Of a stretch of DNA of 64,000 nucleotides, positions 1 through 8,634 are shown piece after piece. The DNA is taken from positions 1-64,000 of the forward strand of contig JAFRZB010000042.1 in assembly GCA_017442785.1 (NCBI GenBank), in the 5' to 3' direction. Source of the stretch: Bacillota bacterium. GTDB lineage: Bacteria; Bacillota; Clostridia; Peptostreptococcales; Anaerovoracaceae. Position numbers and translations under genes: made by a program. Every line of letters starts with the position of its first letter. Position 1 is the first letter of the stretch. Below the pieces are notes generated by a model that worked only from the letters and a program-made list of their open reading frames with translations, ran no database searches and was not told the origin of the DNA.

Positions 1-230
1 CTCGCGAACTCACCCGGTGCCTACAGTCGGCACCGGGCTCAACATCGCTCGCTAAGGCGGACCGACCCGCCTTGGGCTGCATCAGCAGCTCAGATCCGGC
101 AGCGTGATACCACCTGCGGAGCCCCTCAAACACCGGCAAACACCGGCCTGCCCCGCAGGAGCGGTCCCCTGCAAGCGGGAGCGTGTCCTGAAGGCAGTCA
201 TTGGCCGGAGGACTAAGTGTATAAAGCCGC
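1..230. other. GC-rich, hairpin-rich non-coding segment; possible structured RNA
   Basis: No credible reading frame lies here. Several perfect inverted repeats follow one another: an 8-bp stem at 13-37 (cccggtgc/gcaccggg), a 7-bp stem at about 54-73 (aaggcgg/ccgcctt), a 5-bp stem near 76-89 (gctgc/gcagc), and a less regular GC-rich block at 130-185. Closely packed stems of this kind are what a structured RNA gene or a long leader would show, on either strand. I looked for the conserved cores of RNase P RNA, SRP RNA, tmRNA, T-box and cobalamin elements and did not find a convincing match. It could also be the end of a longer RNA starting left of the window. A separate ileS promoter lies just downstream, so this is probably not the ileS leader. 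Confidence 0.4.
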
Positions 231-232
231 TC

Positions 233-261
233 TTGCCGAGGCGGGGAAACGGTGATATTAT
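233..261 (+). promoter_or_regulatory. Probable ileS promoter
   Basis: TTGCCG at 233-238 and TATTAT at 256-261 are separated by 17 bp. A transcript from about 268 would have a 58-nt leader ending in aagg seven or so bases before the ileS ATG. The leader is too short for a T-box. Confidence 0.5.
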
Positions 262-325
262 ATAAAAGTTATGGGCCTGCCGGGGCCTTTCCCGGTATTA
301 CTGATAATTATTTAAGGTAGCAAAA

Positions 326-3300
326 ATGTACAAGAATCTTTCAGACAAACCTATCGCGCAGGTGCAGCTGGCGCAGGCGGACAAGTGGGACGAGATGAAC
401 ATGCTCCAGAAGTGCGTGGACCTTCGGGAAGGTCAGCCGAACTTCCTGTTCTACGAAGGCCCGCCCACGGCTAACGGCAAGCCGGGCATACACCACGTCA
501 TCGCAAGGACCCTCAAGGACTCTGTCTGCAGGTACAAGACCATGCAGGGCTTTAAGGTGCGCCGCAAGGCAGGCTGGGACACCCACGGACTGCCGGTGGA
601 GATAGAAGTCGAAAAGCAGCTGGGATTCTCCGGCAAGCAGGACATAGAAAAGTACGGCATCAGGGAGTTCAACGAAAAGTGCAAGGCCTCCGTATTCACC
701 TACGAGGCAATGTGGCGCAACATGACCCACCGCATGGGCTACCTGATAGATCTGGACCACCCGTACATTACACTGGACAACAACTACATAGAGACCGGCT
801 GGTGGATAATCAAGGAGTTCTTCAAGGCCGGACTCATATACGAAGGACACAAGGTAGTGCCTTACTGCCCGCGCTGCGGAACAGGACTTGCTTCGCACGA
901 GGTAGCTCAGGGCTACAAGATGATAAAGGTAACCTCGCTCTACGTACCGTTTAAGAAGAAGGGCGAGGAAAACACATACTTCATGGCCTGGACCACCACC
1001 GCGTGGACCCTTGCCGCCAATGAGTTCCTGGCCGTAGGCCCGGACATCGACTACGTAAAGGCGGAGCAGAACGGAAGGTTTTACTACATGGCCAAGGCCA
1101 GAGTGGATGCTGTCCTGGGCTCCCACGGCGAGTATAAGATCGTTGAGGAGATGAAGGGAAGAGACCTTGAGGGCATGGAGTACGAGCAGCTGATGCCGTT
1201 CGTGGAGATCCCCGGAAAGGCCTTCTTCGTAGGCACCGCGGACTACGTTACCACGGAAGACGGTACCGGAATAGTACACTGCGCTCCGGCCTTCGGCGAG
1301 GACGACTACAATGCCGGAAAGAAGTACGGCGTGGCTGTGGTCAACCCGGTGGACGAAGAGGGCAAATACACCGCGACTCCCTGGAAGGGCCGCTTTATAA
1401 TGGAAGAAGGCCTGGACGTAGAGATAATCAAGTGGCTGGCCGCGGAAGACAAGATCTTCGACAAGCAGAAGCTGGAGCACAACTATCCGCACTGCTGGCG
1501 CTGCGACACCCCGCTCGTATACTACGCCAAGCCGTCCTGGTACATACGCATGACGGATCTTCGTGACCAGCTCGTAGCCAACAACAATACCGTATCCTGG
1601 CATCCGTCCTACGTGGGCGAGGGCCGTTTCGGCAACTGGCTGGCGGACGTCAAGGACTGGTCCATCTCCAGAAACCGTTACTGGGGAACACCCATTCCGA
1701 TCTGGCGCTGCCCGGACTGCGGCAAGATCGTATGCGTGGGAAGCCGCAAGGAACTTGTGGAACTCGCCATGGAAGACATAGACGAGAGCATCGAGCTCCA
1801 CCGTCCGTACGTGGACGACGTTCACATCAAGTGTGAGTGCGGCGGCAAGATGAGCCGCATCCCGGAGGTAATGGACTGCTGGTTCGACAGCGGCGCCATG
1901 CCCTTCGCGCAGATGCACTATCCGTTCGAACACAAGGAAGAATTCGATAAGGAATGCTTCCCCGCGGACTTCATCTGCGAGGGCATAGACCAGACCAGAG
2001 GATGGTTCTATTCCCTGATGGCCATCGCCACCTTCATTAAGGGAAAGGCGCCTTACAGGAACGTTCTCGTAAACGACCTTATACTGGACAAGAACGGCAA
2101 GAAGATGTCCAAGCACAAGGGCAACACCGTAGATCCGTTCGACCTGTTCGACAGGTACGGCGCGGACGCTGTACGCTGGTACCTGCTGTCGGTAAGCCCT
2201 GTATGGCTTCCGACCAAATTCGACGAGGACGGTCTTAAGGATACCCAGGGCAAGTTCTTCGGAACGCTTAAGAACGTATACAATTTCTTCGTGCTCTACG
2301 CCAACACGGACGACATAGACGCCAGGGACTGCTTCGTTCCTTACGATAAGCGCCCTGAGCTGGACCGCTGGATCCTTTCCAGATACAACAGAATGCTTAA
2401 GGCTGCCACGGAGGCCATGGACACATACGACCACAACAGCTTCGTAAAGATAGTCCAGGACTTCGTCCAGGAAGACCTGTCCAACTGGTACATCCGCCGC
2501 GCAAGAAGAAGATTCTATGCGGAAGGCATGGACGAGGACAAGAAGGCTGTTTACGCCACCACCTACGAAGTGCTTACAGGCCTTGCCAGGATAATGGCTC
2601 CGGTAGCTCCGTTCATTACGGACGAGATCTACGTAAACCTTACGGGCGAGGAGTCTGTCCACTTCGCCAGCTTCCCGAAGACAGACGAGAGCCTGCTCGA
2701 CGGCGATCTCGAAAAGCGCATGGACATAGTCCGCAAGATCGTCACCATGGGACGCGGAGTCCGCGAAAAGACCCGCATCAAGGTGCGTCAGCCCCTGTCC
2801 GAGCTTCTTGTCGACGGCAAATACGAAGAAGAGATCGGCTACATGGCAGACCTGATCAAGGAAGAGCTCAACGTCAAGACCATCAGGTTCGAGAAGGAGA
2901 TGGATAACTTCATCAACTACACTCTCAAGCCTGATTTCCGCGCAGCAGGACCTGTCCTGGGCGCAAAGGTAAAGGCTTTCGGAGCAGCCATTGCAAAGCT
3001 GGATCCCAAGAAGGCTCTGGCGGAACTTGCGGAGAAGGGCAAGCTGGTCCTCGAACTCAACGGAGAGGCCACTGACATCACGCCGGAGCTCGTAAGCTCC
3101 TCCGTGAGCGCCAAGGAAGGTTTCGACGTAGCTCTTGAGGGCGGTGTCTGCGTCATACTGGACACCCAGGTGACAGAAGACCTTAAGGCCGAAGGCCTTG
3201 CCAGGGAGCTGGTCTCCAAGATACAGCAGATGCGCAAGAGCAGGGACTTCGAGATGATGGACCGCATACGCATCTTCCTGGATGCTGACGGCGAGGTGAA

Positions 3301-3430
3301 GAAAGCCGCCGAACTGTTCAGAGACTACATCATGTCCGAGACTCTGGCTGACGAGCTTACGGAAAAGAGCTGCCCGGAGGTCTTCGACATCAACGGTCAC
3401 AAGACCGGAATAGATGTAGAAAAGATCTGA
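326..3430 (+). CDS. ileS: Isoleucyl-tRNA synthetase, type 2 (IleRS2)
   Basis: Cytoplasmic class I enzyme that charges tRNA-Ile with isoleucine. The 1034-residue length, the KMSKH loop at 593-597 and Cys pairs such as CPRC at 181-184 fit the eukaryote-like IleRS2 branch, which is generally insensitive to mupirocin. The first signature motif reads GIHH at 54-57 rather than the class I HxGH, so the first and third motif residues are exchanged; the surrounding PPTANGKPG and RTLKD residues are intact, so this is not a damaged gene. From memory, this exchanged motif has been described in a subset of IleRS2 with extreme mupirocin resistance. The editing (CP1) domain and C-terminal anticodon-binding region are full length. 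Start chosen at the ATG following aagg. Monocistronic, followed by a strong terminator. Confidence 0.97.
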   Translation: MYKNLSDKPIAQVQLAQADKWDEMNMLQKCVDLREGQPNFLFYEGPPTANGKPGIHHVIARTLKDSVCRYKTMQGFKVRRKAGWDTHGLPVEIEVEKQLGFSGKQDIEKYGIREFNEKCKASVFTYEAMWRNMTHRMGYLIDLDHPYITLDNNYIETGWWIIKEFFKAGLIYEGHKVVPYCPRCGTGLASHEVAQGYKMIKVTSLYVPFKKKGEENTYFMAWTTTAWTLAANEFLAVGPDIDYVKAEQNGRFYYMAKARVDAVLGSHGEYKIVEEMKGRDLEGMEYEQLMPFVEIPGKAFFVGTADYVTTEDGTGIVHCAPAFGEDDYNAGKKYGVAVVNPVDEEGKYTATPWKGRFIMEEGLDVEIIKWLAAEDKIFDKQKLEHNYPHCWRCDTPLVYYAKPSWYIRMTDLRDQLVANNNTVSWHPSYVGEGRFGNWLADVKDWSISRNRYWGTPIPIWRCPDCGKIVCVGSRKELVELAMEDIDESIELHRPYVDDVHIKCECGGKMSRIPEVMDCWFDSGAMPFAQMHYPFEHKEEFDKECFPADFICEGIDQTRGWFYSLMAIATFIKGKAPYRNVLVNDLILDKNGKKMSKHKGNTVDPFDLFDRYGADAVRWYLLSVSPVWLPTKFDEDGLKDTQGKFFGTLKNVYNFFVLYANTDDIDARDCFVPYDKRPELDRWILSRYNRMLKAATEAMDTYDHNSFVKIVQDFVQEDLSNWYIRRARRRFYAEGMDEDKKAVYATTYEVLTGLARIMAPVAPFITDEIYVNLTGEESVHFASFPKTDESLLDGDLEKRMDIVRKIVTMGRGVREKTRIKVRQPLSELLVDGKYEEEIGYMADLIKEELNVKTIRFEKEMDNFINYTLKPDFRAAGPVLGAKVKAFGAAIAKLDPKKALAELAEKGKLVLELNGEATDITPELVSSSVSAKEGFDVALEGGVCVILDTQVTEDLKAEGLARELVSKIQQMRKSRDFEMMDRIRIFLDADGEVKKAAELFRDYIMSETLADELTEKSCPEVFDINGHKTGIDVEKI

Positions 3431-3450
3431 AACACTTTAACGGGATAATA

Positions 3451-3478
3451 AAAAAAGCGGTCTTCGGGCCGCTTTTTT
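3451..3478 (+). terminator. Rho-independent terminator after ileS
   Basis: Stem aaaaaagcgg/ccgctttttt with loop tcttcggg, ending in a T run, 20 bp behind the ileS stop. Confidence 0.9.
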
Positions 3479-3518
3479 AGTTAAAAACACCAATTATACA
3501 CCAAATGTTTAAAACAAC

Positions 3519-3548
3519 TTGACAAAATACGGATTTTGGCGGTATATT
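3519..3548 (+). promoter_or_regulatory. Promoter of the first peptide ABC operon
   Basis: Consensus TTGACA at 3519-3524 and TATATT at 3543-3548 with 18-bp spacing; followed by an AGGAGG ribosome site at 3581-3586, 9 bases before the ATG. The near-perfect signals suggest strong expression of the binding protein. Confidence 0.8.
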
Positions 3549-3595
3549 AAGACGTTATTTTAGCTTAAAAAAAGCTTTTCAGGAGGTTTTACAAA

Positions 3596-6031
3596 ATGAG
3601 AAAAGTAAGCAAAGCTGTTGCTCTTCTTCTTGTTCTCGCACTGCTGGTATCTCTTGCCGCATGCGGAACCCCGAAGAATAACAACAACACGGCGGCTCCC
3701 AAGAACTATACATATAACTATGCTCTTGCCGAGTTCCCGACCACATGGAGTCCGCATACGAACCAGACCAATATCGATTCTGAGATCATGGACTACATCG
3801 TTTCCGGACTTTACGCCTTCGACTACAAGGATGAGAAGCACGACGGATACAAGCTCGTTCCTCTCGCAGCGAAGGAAGAGCCTAAGGATGTCACTTCCCA
3901 GTACATAGGCAAGTACGGCCTTGTCGAGGGAGACACCAAGAAGGCATACATCATTCCCTTAAGAGACGATCTTAAGTGGGATGACGGCACAAAGATCACG
4001 GCTAATGATTATGTCGAGTCCGCAAAGAGGCTCCTCAGCCCGAAGGCAAAGAACTACAGGGCAGACTCCCTCTACAGCGGCAACCTGGTCATCCACAACG
4101 CTCAGAACTATCTGAACGCAGGCCAGACCATAAACCTCGACAACGGTGCCAATGCAGGATATGAGCTTGCCGACCTCACCAAGAAGGAAGACGGCACTTA
4201 TGTCACCCCGGACGGCGGCGCAGTTTACCTCGCTGTTAACTTCCCGCTCGACTGGACCAGCGGAAACACCCTCAAGGACTACGTAGAAGCTTACGGTGAG
4301 AGCTACTTCTCCCTTAAAAACTGGGATACCCTTGTCGGCATGATGGATGACGACGGACTCATTCCGCTCACCGATGAGAACCTTGCTCTCTACGGTGACG
4401 TTACCACCGGAAACCCGGCATGGAACGAGACAGCCGCAGATCTTCCCAACTACTTCGTCTATGCTCAGACCTATCCTGAGCTCGACTTCGCCGAAGTCGG
4501 TATTGCAGCTGTTTCCGACACCGAGCTCCTTCTCGTTCTCGACAAGCAGCTCTCCGGATTCTATCTGCTCTACTCCCTCACCGATACCTGGCTCGTAAAG
4601 CTTGATCTTTATGACAAGTGCGAGTCCATCGTTGACGGCGTTTACAACAACACCTACGGAACATCCGTAGAGACCACTGCTTCCTTCGGACCTTACAAGC
4701 TCACAGACTTCCAGGCCGACAAGCAGTACACTCTCACCAAGAATGAGAACTGGTTCGGATTCAAGGAAGGCACCTACCAGGCAACTGCTATCGTAGTCGA
4801 CAGCGTTCCGGATCCCAACACCAGGCTCCAGCTCTTCCTCCAGGGCAAGCTCGACAGCTACGGCCTCGACAGAGACCACATGGAAGAGTACAGCAAGTCC
4901 GACTACTGCTACTACACTCCGGGAGACTCCACCTATGCTATGGTATTCAACCCGAACTTAGGTGCACTCAAGTCCATGCAGGAGAATGAAGGCGCAAACG
5001 TCAACAAGACCATAATCACTCTGAAGGAGTTCAGAATGGCTATGTCTCTGGGTCTCGACAGGGCTAAGTTCTGCCTTGCTACATCCCCGACAAACAATGC
5101 TGCTTTCGCGCTCTACTCCACACTGATCGTTTCCAACCCGGATGAAGGTACTGCTTACAGGACCACCGAGCAGGCCAAGAAGGTCCTCGTTGACTTCTGG
5201 GGCCTCACCGAGGATATCGGCGCAGGCAAGCTCTATCCGGACATGGACGCTGCTATAGAGTCCATCACCGGATACAACCTGACCAAGGCTCAGGAGTACT
5301 TCAATGCAGCCTATGACAAGGCCATTGCCACCGGACTTATGGATGAGGACGACAAGGTCGTCATCATGATCGGTACTCCGAACAACACCTCCGCGTTCTA
5401 CAACGCAGGTTATGACTACATCGTCAACAACTACACCGAGGCCGTAAAGGGCACCAAGCTCGAAGGCAAGCTCGAGTTCAAGAGAGACGATACTCTGGGC
5501 AACGGTTTCTCCGATGCTCTTAAGAACAACCAGGTCGACATGCTGTTCGGCGTAGGCTGGACCGGTTCCACCCTCGACCCGTACGGACTGATGGAGGCTT
5601 ATACTTCCAGCACATATCAGTACGACCCGGCATTCAATACCAGCTCTGAGAAGCTCACCATCAACATCGGCGGCGTTGACTACACCGCTTCCCTCGTTGA
5701 ATGGAACGACATCATGACCGGTACTGCTCACACCATCACAGCTGCTGATGGAACCACCAAGGAGTACTCCTGCGGCGAAGCTGACAACGATCCTGAGACC
5801 AGGCTCGACATCCTTGCTGCGCTCGAGGGAGCCATCCTCCTTCAGTACGACTTCATTCCTATCATGGACGCTTCCTCCGCAGGCCTCAGAGGCATGCAGA
5901 TCAAGTACTTCACCGAAGACTATGTATTCGGTATGGGACGTGGCGGAATCCAGTACTACACCTTCAATTATGACGATGAAGCTTGGGACAAGTATGTTAC
6001 CGAGCAGGGCGGAACGCTCAATTACAAGTAA
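3596..6031 (+). CDS. Peptide ABC transporter substrate-binding lipoprotein (SBP family 5), enlarged
   Basis: Extracellular peptide-binding protein tethered to the membrane by lipid. The signal peptide ends in lipobox LAAC with the acylated Cys at 23, followed by an Asn-rich linker. The SBP_bac_5 order is normal: the N-terminal domain with a LRDDLKWDDG-type motif (about residues 122-131), then lobe II and a C-terminal lobe. At 811 residues it is 200-250 longer than usual OppA/DppA proteins; extra segments sit in the N-terminal half (around 150-330). AUC is the favoured Ile codon, unlike most neighbours, as expected for a very strongly expressed gene. It heads an operon with two permeases and two ATPases, from which it is separated by a hairpin at 6070-6100. 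The peptide specificity cannot be read from sequence. Confidence 0.93.
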   Translation: MRKVSKAVALLLVLALLVSLAACGTPKNNNNTAAPKNYTYNYALAEFPTTWSPHTNQTNIDSEIMDYIVSGLYAFDYKDEKHDGYKLVPLAAKEEPKDVTSQYIGKYGLVEGDTKKAYIIPLRDDLKWDDGTKITANDYVESAKRLLSPKAKNYRADSLYSGNLVIHNAQNYLNAGQTINLDNGANAGYELADLTKKEDGTYVTPDGGAVYLAVNFPLDWTSGNTLKDYVEAYGESYFSLKNWDTLVGMMDDDGLIPLTDENLALYGDVTTGNPAWNETAADLPNYFVYAQTYPELDFAEVGIAAVSDTELLLVLDKQLSGFYLLYSLTDTWLVKLDLYDKCESIVDGVYNNTYGTSVETTASFGPYKLTDFQADKQYTLTKNENWFGFKEGTYQATAIVVDSVPDPNTRLQLFLQGKLDSYGLDRDHMEEYSKSDYCYYTPGDSTYAMVFNPNLGALKSMQENEGANVNKTIITLKEFRMAMSLGLDRAKFCLATSPTNNAAFALYSTLIVSNPDEGTAYRTTEQAKKVLVDFWGLTEDIGAGKLYPDMDAAIESITGYNLTKAQEYFNAAYDKAIATGLMDEDDKVVIMIGTPNNTSAFYNAGYDYIVNNYTEAVKGTKLEGKLEFKRDDTLGNGFSDALKNNQVDMLFGVGWTGSTLDPYGLMEAYTSSTYQYDPAFNTSSEKLTINIGGVDYTASLVEWNDIMTGTAHTITAADGTTKEYSCGEADNDPETRLDILAALEGAILLQYDFIPIMDASSAGLRGMQIKYFTEDYVFGMGRGGIQYYTFNYDDEAWDKYVTEQGGTLNYK

Positions 6032-6069
6032 TCGATCGTAATAATCCCACGTCAGGGAAAAATCTAATA

Positions 6070-6104
6070 TGGAACAAGGGCATATTACGCCCTTGTTCCA
6101 TTTT
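6070..6104 (+). terminator. Attenuating hairpin between binding protein and permease genes
   Basis: A 12-bp perfect stem tggaacaagggc/gcccttgttcca (6070-6081 with 6089-6100) followed by TTTT. Lying between gene 1 and gene 2 of a transporter operon, it probably terminates part of the transcription, giving more binding protein than membrane subunits. Confidence 0.8.
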
Positions 6105-6127
6105 CGTCGTTACTGTTAGGAATCAAG

Positions 6128-7099
6128 ATGACTAAATATATCATAAAGCGTGTACTATACATGCTTCTGACATTTTTCATAATCATCTCCATGTGCTTTA
6201 TCCTGATAAGGCTGCTTCCGAACGTGCCTGTACAGCAGTTCGGAAAGGACATGAGCCTTGTGCTCCAGCGCCGTGTCAGGCAGGGCCTGGTTGATGCGAG
6301 CGGAAACCCCATACCGCTCATGCAGCAGTACTGGCACTTCATAGTGCGTACGCTGATAGGAGGCGACTGGGGCGTAAGCGAAGCTCTTTATATCGGACAG
6401 GACTGCTGGACGATATTCGTGAGCAAGCTGCCGTTCACCATAATGATCAATGTCTACTCAATAATCATTTCCATCCCGCTCGGCCTCGGGCTGGGCATCC
6501 TCGCGGCTCTTAAGAAGAACAAGTGGCAGGATCACCTCATCTCCACCGGAGTAATGGTGCTGGTATCTGTACCGTCGTACGTTTACGCGTTCCTGGTGCA
6601 GTATTTCCTGTGCTTTAAGCTGAAGCTGTTCCCGGTAATTATGAACGCCGGAACGAATCTCTTCACGCCCGCGATGATACGGTCTACAATGCCGGCCGTC
6701 ATATCCATGGCGCTCGGTTCGATCGCGGGGTTTGCGCGCTACACAAGAGCCGAGCTTACCGAGGTCCTCACCAGTGAGTACCTTCTTCTTGCGCGCACCA
6801 AGGGTCTTACAAGGGCCCAGACCACTGTGCGCCACGCACTGAGGAATGCGATGGTGCCTATTTTCCCGATGATAATCGGTGAATTCGTAGGCGTGCTCAG
6901 CGGTTCACTCATAATAGAAAGCATATTCGGCGTTCCCGGAACCGGTGCCCTGTACATCAATTCCATAACCGCCTTGGATTATAACTTCTTCCTTCTGCTG
7001 TCCGGCTTCTACACCATAATAGGCCTGACGGCGAACATAGTCGTTGACATCAGTTACGGATTCATAGATCCGCGTATCAGAATGGGGAGTAAAAAGTAA
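6128..7099 (+). CDS. Peptide ABC transporter permease, OppB/DppB type
   Basis: Integral membrane subunit forming half of the peptide channel. 323 residues, normal for OppB/DppB, starting with MTKYIIKRVLYMLLTFF as in most family members and carrying about six hydrophobic segments. The cytoplasmic coupling (EAA) loop is visible as EYLLLARTKGL followed by HALRNAMVPI. The stop and the next ATG overlap in TAATG, indicating translational coupling with the second permease. Confidence 0.95.
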   Translation: MTKYIIKRVLYMLLTFFIIISMCFILIRLLPNVPVQQFGKDMSLVLQRRVRQGLVDASGNPIPLMQQYWHFIVRTLIGGDWGVSEALYIGQDCWTIFVSKLPFTIMINVYSIIISIPLGLGLGILAALKKNKWQDHLISTGVMVLVSVPSYVYAFLVQYFLCFKLKLFPVIMNAGTNLFTPAMIRSTMPAVISMALGSIAGFARYTRAELTEVLTSEYLLLARTKGLTRAQTTVRHALRNAMVPIFPMIIGEFVGVLSGSLIIESIFGVPGTGALYINSITALDYNFFLLLSGFYTIIGLTANIVVDISYGFIDPRIRMGSKK

Positions 7100-8634
7100 T
7101 GAGCAGAGAACAGACTGTGCCGCAGATCCCCAGGGAAAAATTCGCGTTCTCGGATCCTTCCCGAATGATCCACGACCAAAAGATAGAAACAAAGCAGATA
7201 GGCTACTTCAGAGACGCGTGGAACCGCTTCCGCAAGAACAAGAGCTCCGTCGTGGCCGCAATAATCATAGTTATCCTTCTGCTGTACGCAATATTCGTTC
7301 CGATCTTCTGCGAAACGACTTATTCGCTTTCGCTTACGGATACCACTTATCTTACGTATATCAAGCTTCTTCCCAGAAACAAGCTTTTTGTTAAGCTGGG
7401 AATAGACTTCTGGGACGGCTGCAGCAAGCAGACCATAGGCATTGCGCAGAAGAACTACTTCGACGCGATGTCCCAGGAGACCGGACACGATGTCATCACC
7501 AGGATCTACGACGAGTACGAGACCAGCGGTAAGACTGTCTACGATGTCCGCGTCGACAGCTACATCTCAAACGGATTCAAGTACATGACCCTTACTCAGG
7601 AGCAGTACGATGACATCCAGAAATGGCAGAACGAGACCGGAAGACAGATAATCTTCCCGGCGATCACTTCCGCCAGCGTCACGGACGCCAACATCTGGTT
7701 CAAGGCGGACCCGAAGGGCATTCCGGAGATGAAGAACGGCAAGGTCCAGGACATCTACAAGAAGAACGGCGTTGACAATTACAACTCCACAAGGATAGAC
7801 GGAGACCCCGGAAAGGCTAACCCGAACGCGGAGAACAGATACCGCTACGCCACCCTTACCGGCGACTCCAAGTCCGTGTCCTACAAGTGCCGCATATTCA
7901 CCTACAACTACTTCGTTTACAGGTACGGATTTGAGCCCTCGTTCTTCTTCGGGACCACTGCCTTCGGACAGGACATCCTGACAAGGCTCGCCTCCGGCGC
8001 CAGGTTCAGCTTCCTGCTGGCCATCTGCGTGTCGGTGATCAACCTGTTCATAGGAAGCATCTACGGTGCCATCGAAGGCTACTTCGGAGGCCACGTGGAC
8101 ATGGTTATGGAGCGTATCTCGGACGTCCTGAGCGGAATACCGTTCACGGTAGTCTCGGTACTGTTCCAGCTGCATCTGGCCAAGAAGGTCGGCGTAGTTC
8201 CGGCGCTGCTGTTCGCCTTCGTCCTCACAGGATGGATAGGCATGGCAGCCCGCGTAAGGATGCAGTTCTACAGGTTCAAGGGGCAGGAATACGTCCTCGC
8301 CGCAAGGACCCTCGGCGCCAGCGACTGGAGGCTGATGTTCAAGCACATCTTCCCGAACTCGCTGGGCACCATAATTACCGGATCCGTGCTGGTCATCCCG
8401 GGAGTAATCTTCACGGAATCCAGCCTTACATATCTGGGCATAATAAACCTGGACAGCTCCACGATGACGTCCGTCGGCACCATGCTTGCCAACGCGCGCC
8501 AGTATCTGTCCACTTTCCCGCACATGATATTCTTCCCGGCCCTGTTCATATCCCTTCTTGAGATCTCGTTCAACCTGTTCGGTAACGGTCTGAGGGATGC
8601 GTTCAACCCGTCCCTGAGAGGTGCAGACGAATGA
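7099..8634 (+). CDS. Peptide ABC transporter permease, OppC/DppC type, with large extracytoplasmic insertion
   Basis: Second channel subunit. A cytoplasmic N-tail and first membrane segment (about 49-72) are followed by some 210 residues with no membrane segments (73-283). The conserved FGTTAFGQDILTR element begins at 284 and the five remaining membrane segments follow, with coupling loop EYVLAARTLGASD. Ordinary OppC proteins have only 30-50 residues between the first segment and this motif and total about 300 residues; this one has 511. By topology the extra domain should lie outside the cell, where it could contact the equally enlarged binding protein. It overlaps its neighbours by 1 and 4 bases. 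Confidence 0.93.
   Translation: MSREQTVPQIPREKFAFSDPSRMIHDQKIETKQIGYFRDAWNRFRKNKSSVVAAIIIVILLLYAIFVPIFCETTYSLSLTDTTYLTYIKLLPRNKLFVKLGIDFWDGCSKQTIGIAQKNYFDAMSQETGHDVITRIYDEYETSGKTVYDVRVDSYISNGFKYMTLTQEQYDDIQKWQNETGRQIIFPAITSASVTDANIWFKADPKGIPEMKNGKVQDIYKKNGVDNYNSTRIDGDPGKANPNAENRYRYATLTGDSKSVSYKCRIFTYNYFVYRYGFEPSFFFGTTAFGQDILTRLASGARFSFLLAICVSVINLFIGSIYGAIEGYFGGHVDMVMERISDVLSGIPFTVVSVLFQLHLAKKVGVVPALLFAFVLTGWIGMAARVRMQFYRFKGQEYVLAARTLGASDWRLMFKHIFPNSLGTIITGSVLVIPGVIFTESSLTYLGIINLDSSTMTSVGTMLANARQYLSTFPHMIFFPALFISLLEISFNLFGNGLRDAFNPSLRGADE

Noticed and set aside
104..114. GGTGGTATCAC on the minus strand, similar to the T-box core
   Set aside because: The conserved ACCGCG continuation is missing, and no terminator/antiterminator pair or Stem I with a specifier loop could be seen around it.
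140..190. Sequence vaguely like a cobalamin riboswitch (CTGCCCCGCAG...GCAAGCGGGAG)
   Set aside because: The other conserved blocks of that riboswitch are missing and the downstream gene is ileS behind its own promoter.
484..499. Damaged HIGH motif suggesting an ileS pseudogene
   Set aside because: The remaining motifs and full length are intact and the GxHH exchange is a recognised natural variant of IleRS2.
341..3400. A 1019-codon open frame antisense to ileS, and similar long antisense frames over many genes (for example 35492-36859 and 28923-30782)
   Set aside because: They share codon boundaries with the sense genes. They stay open because the sense genes avoid TTA, CTA and TCA codons. 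They show no domain, start signals or composition of real proteins.
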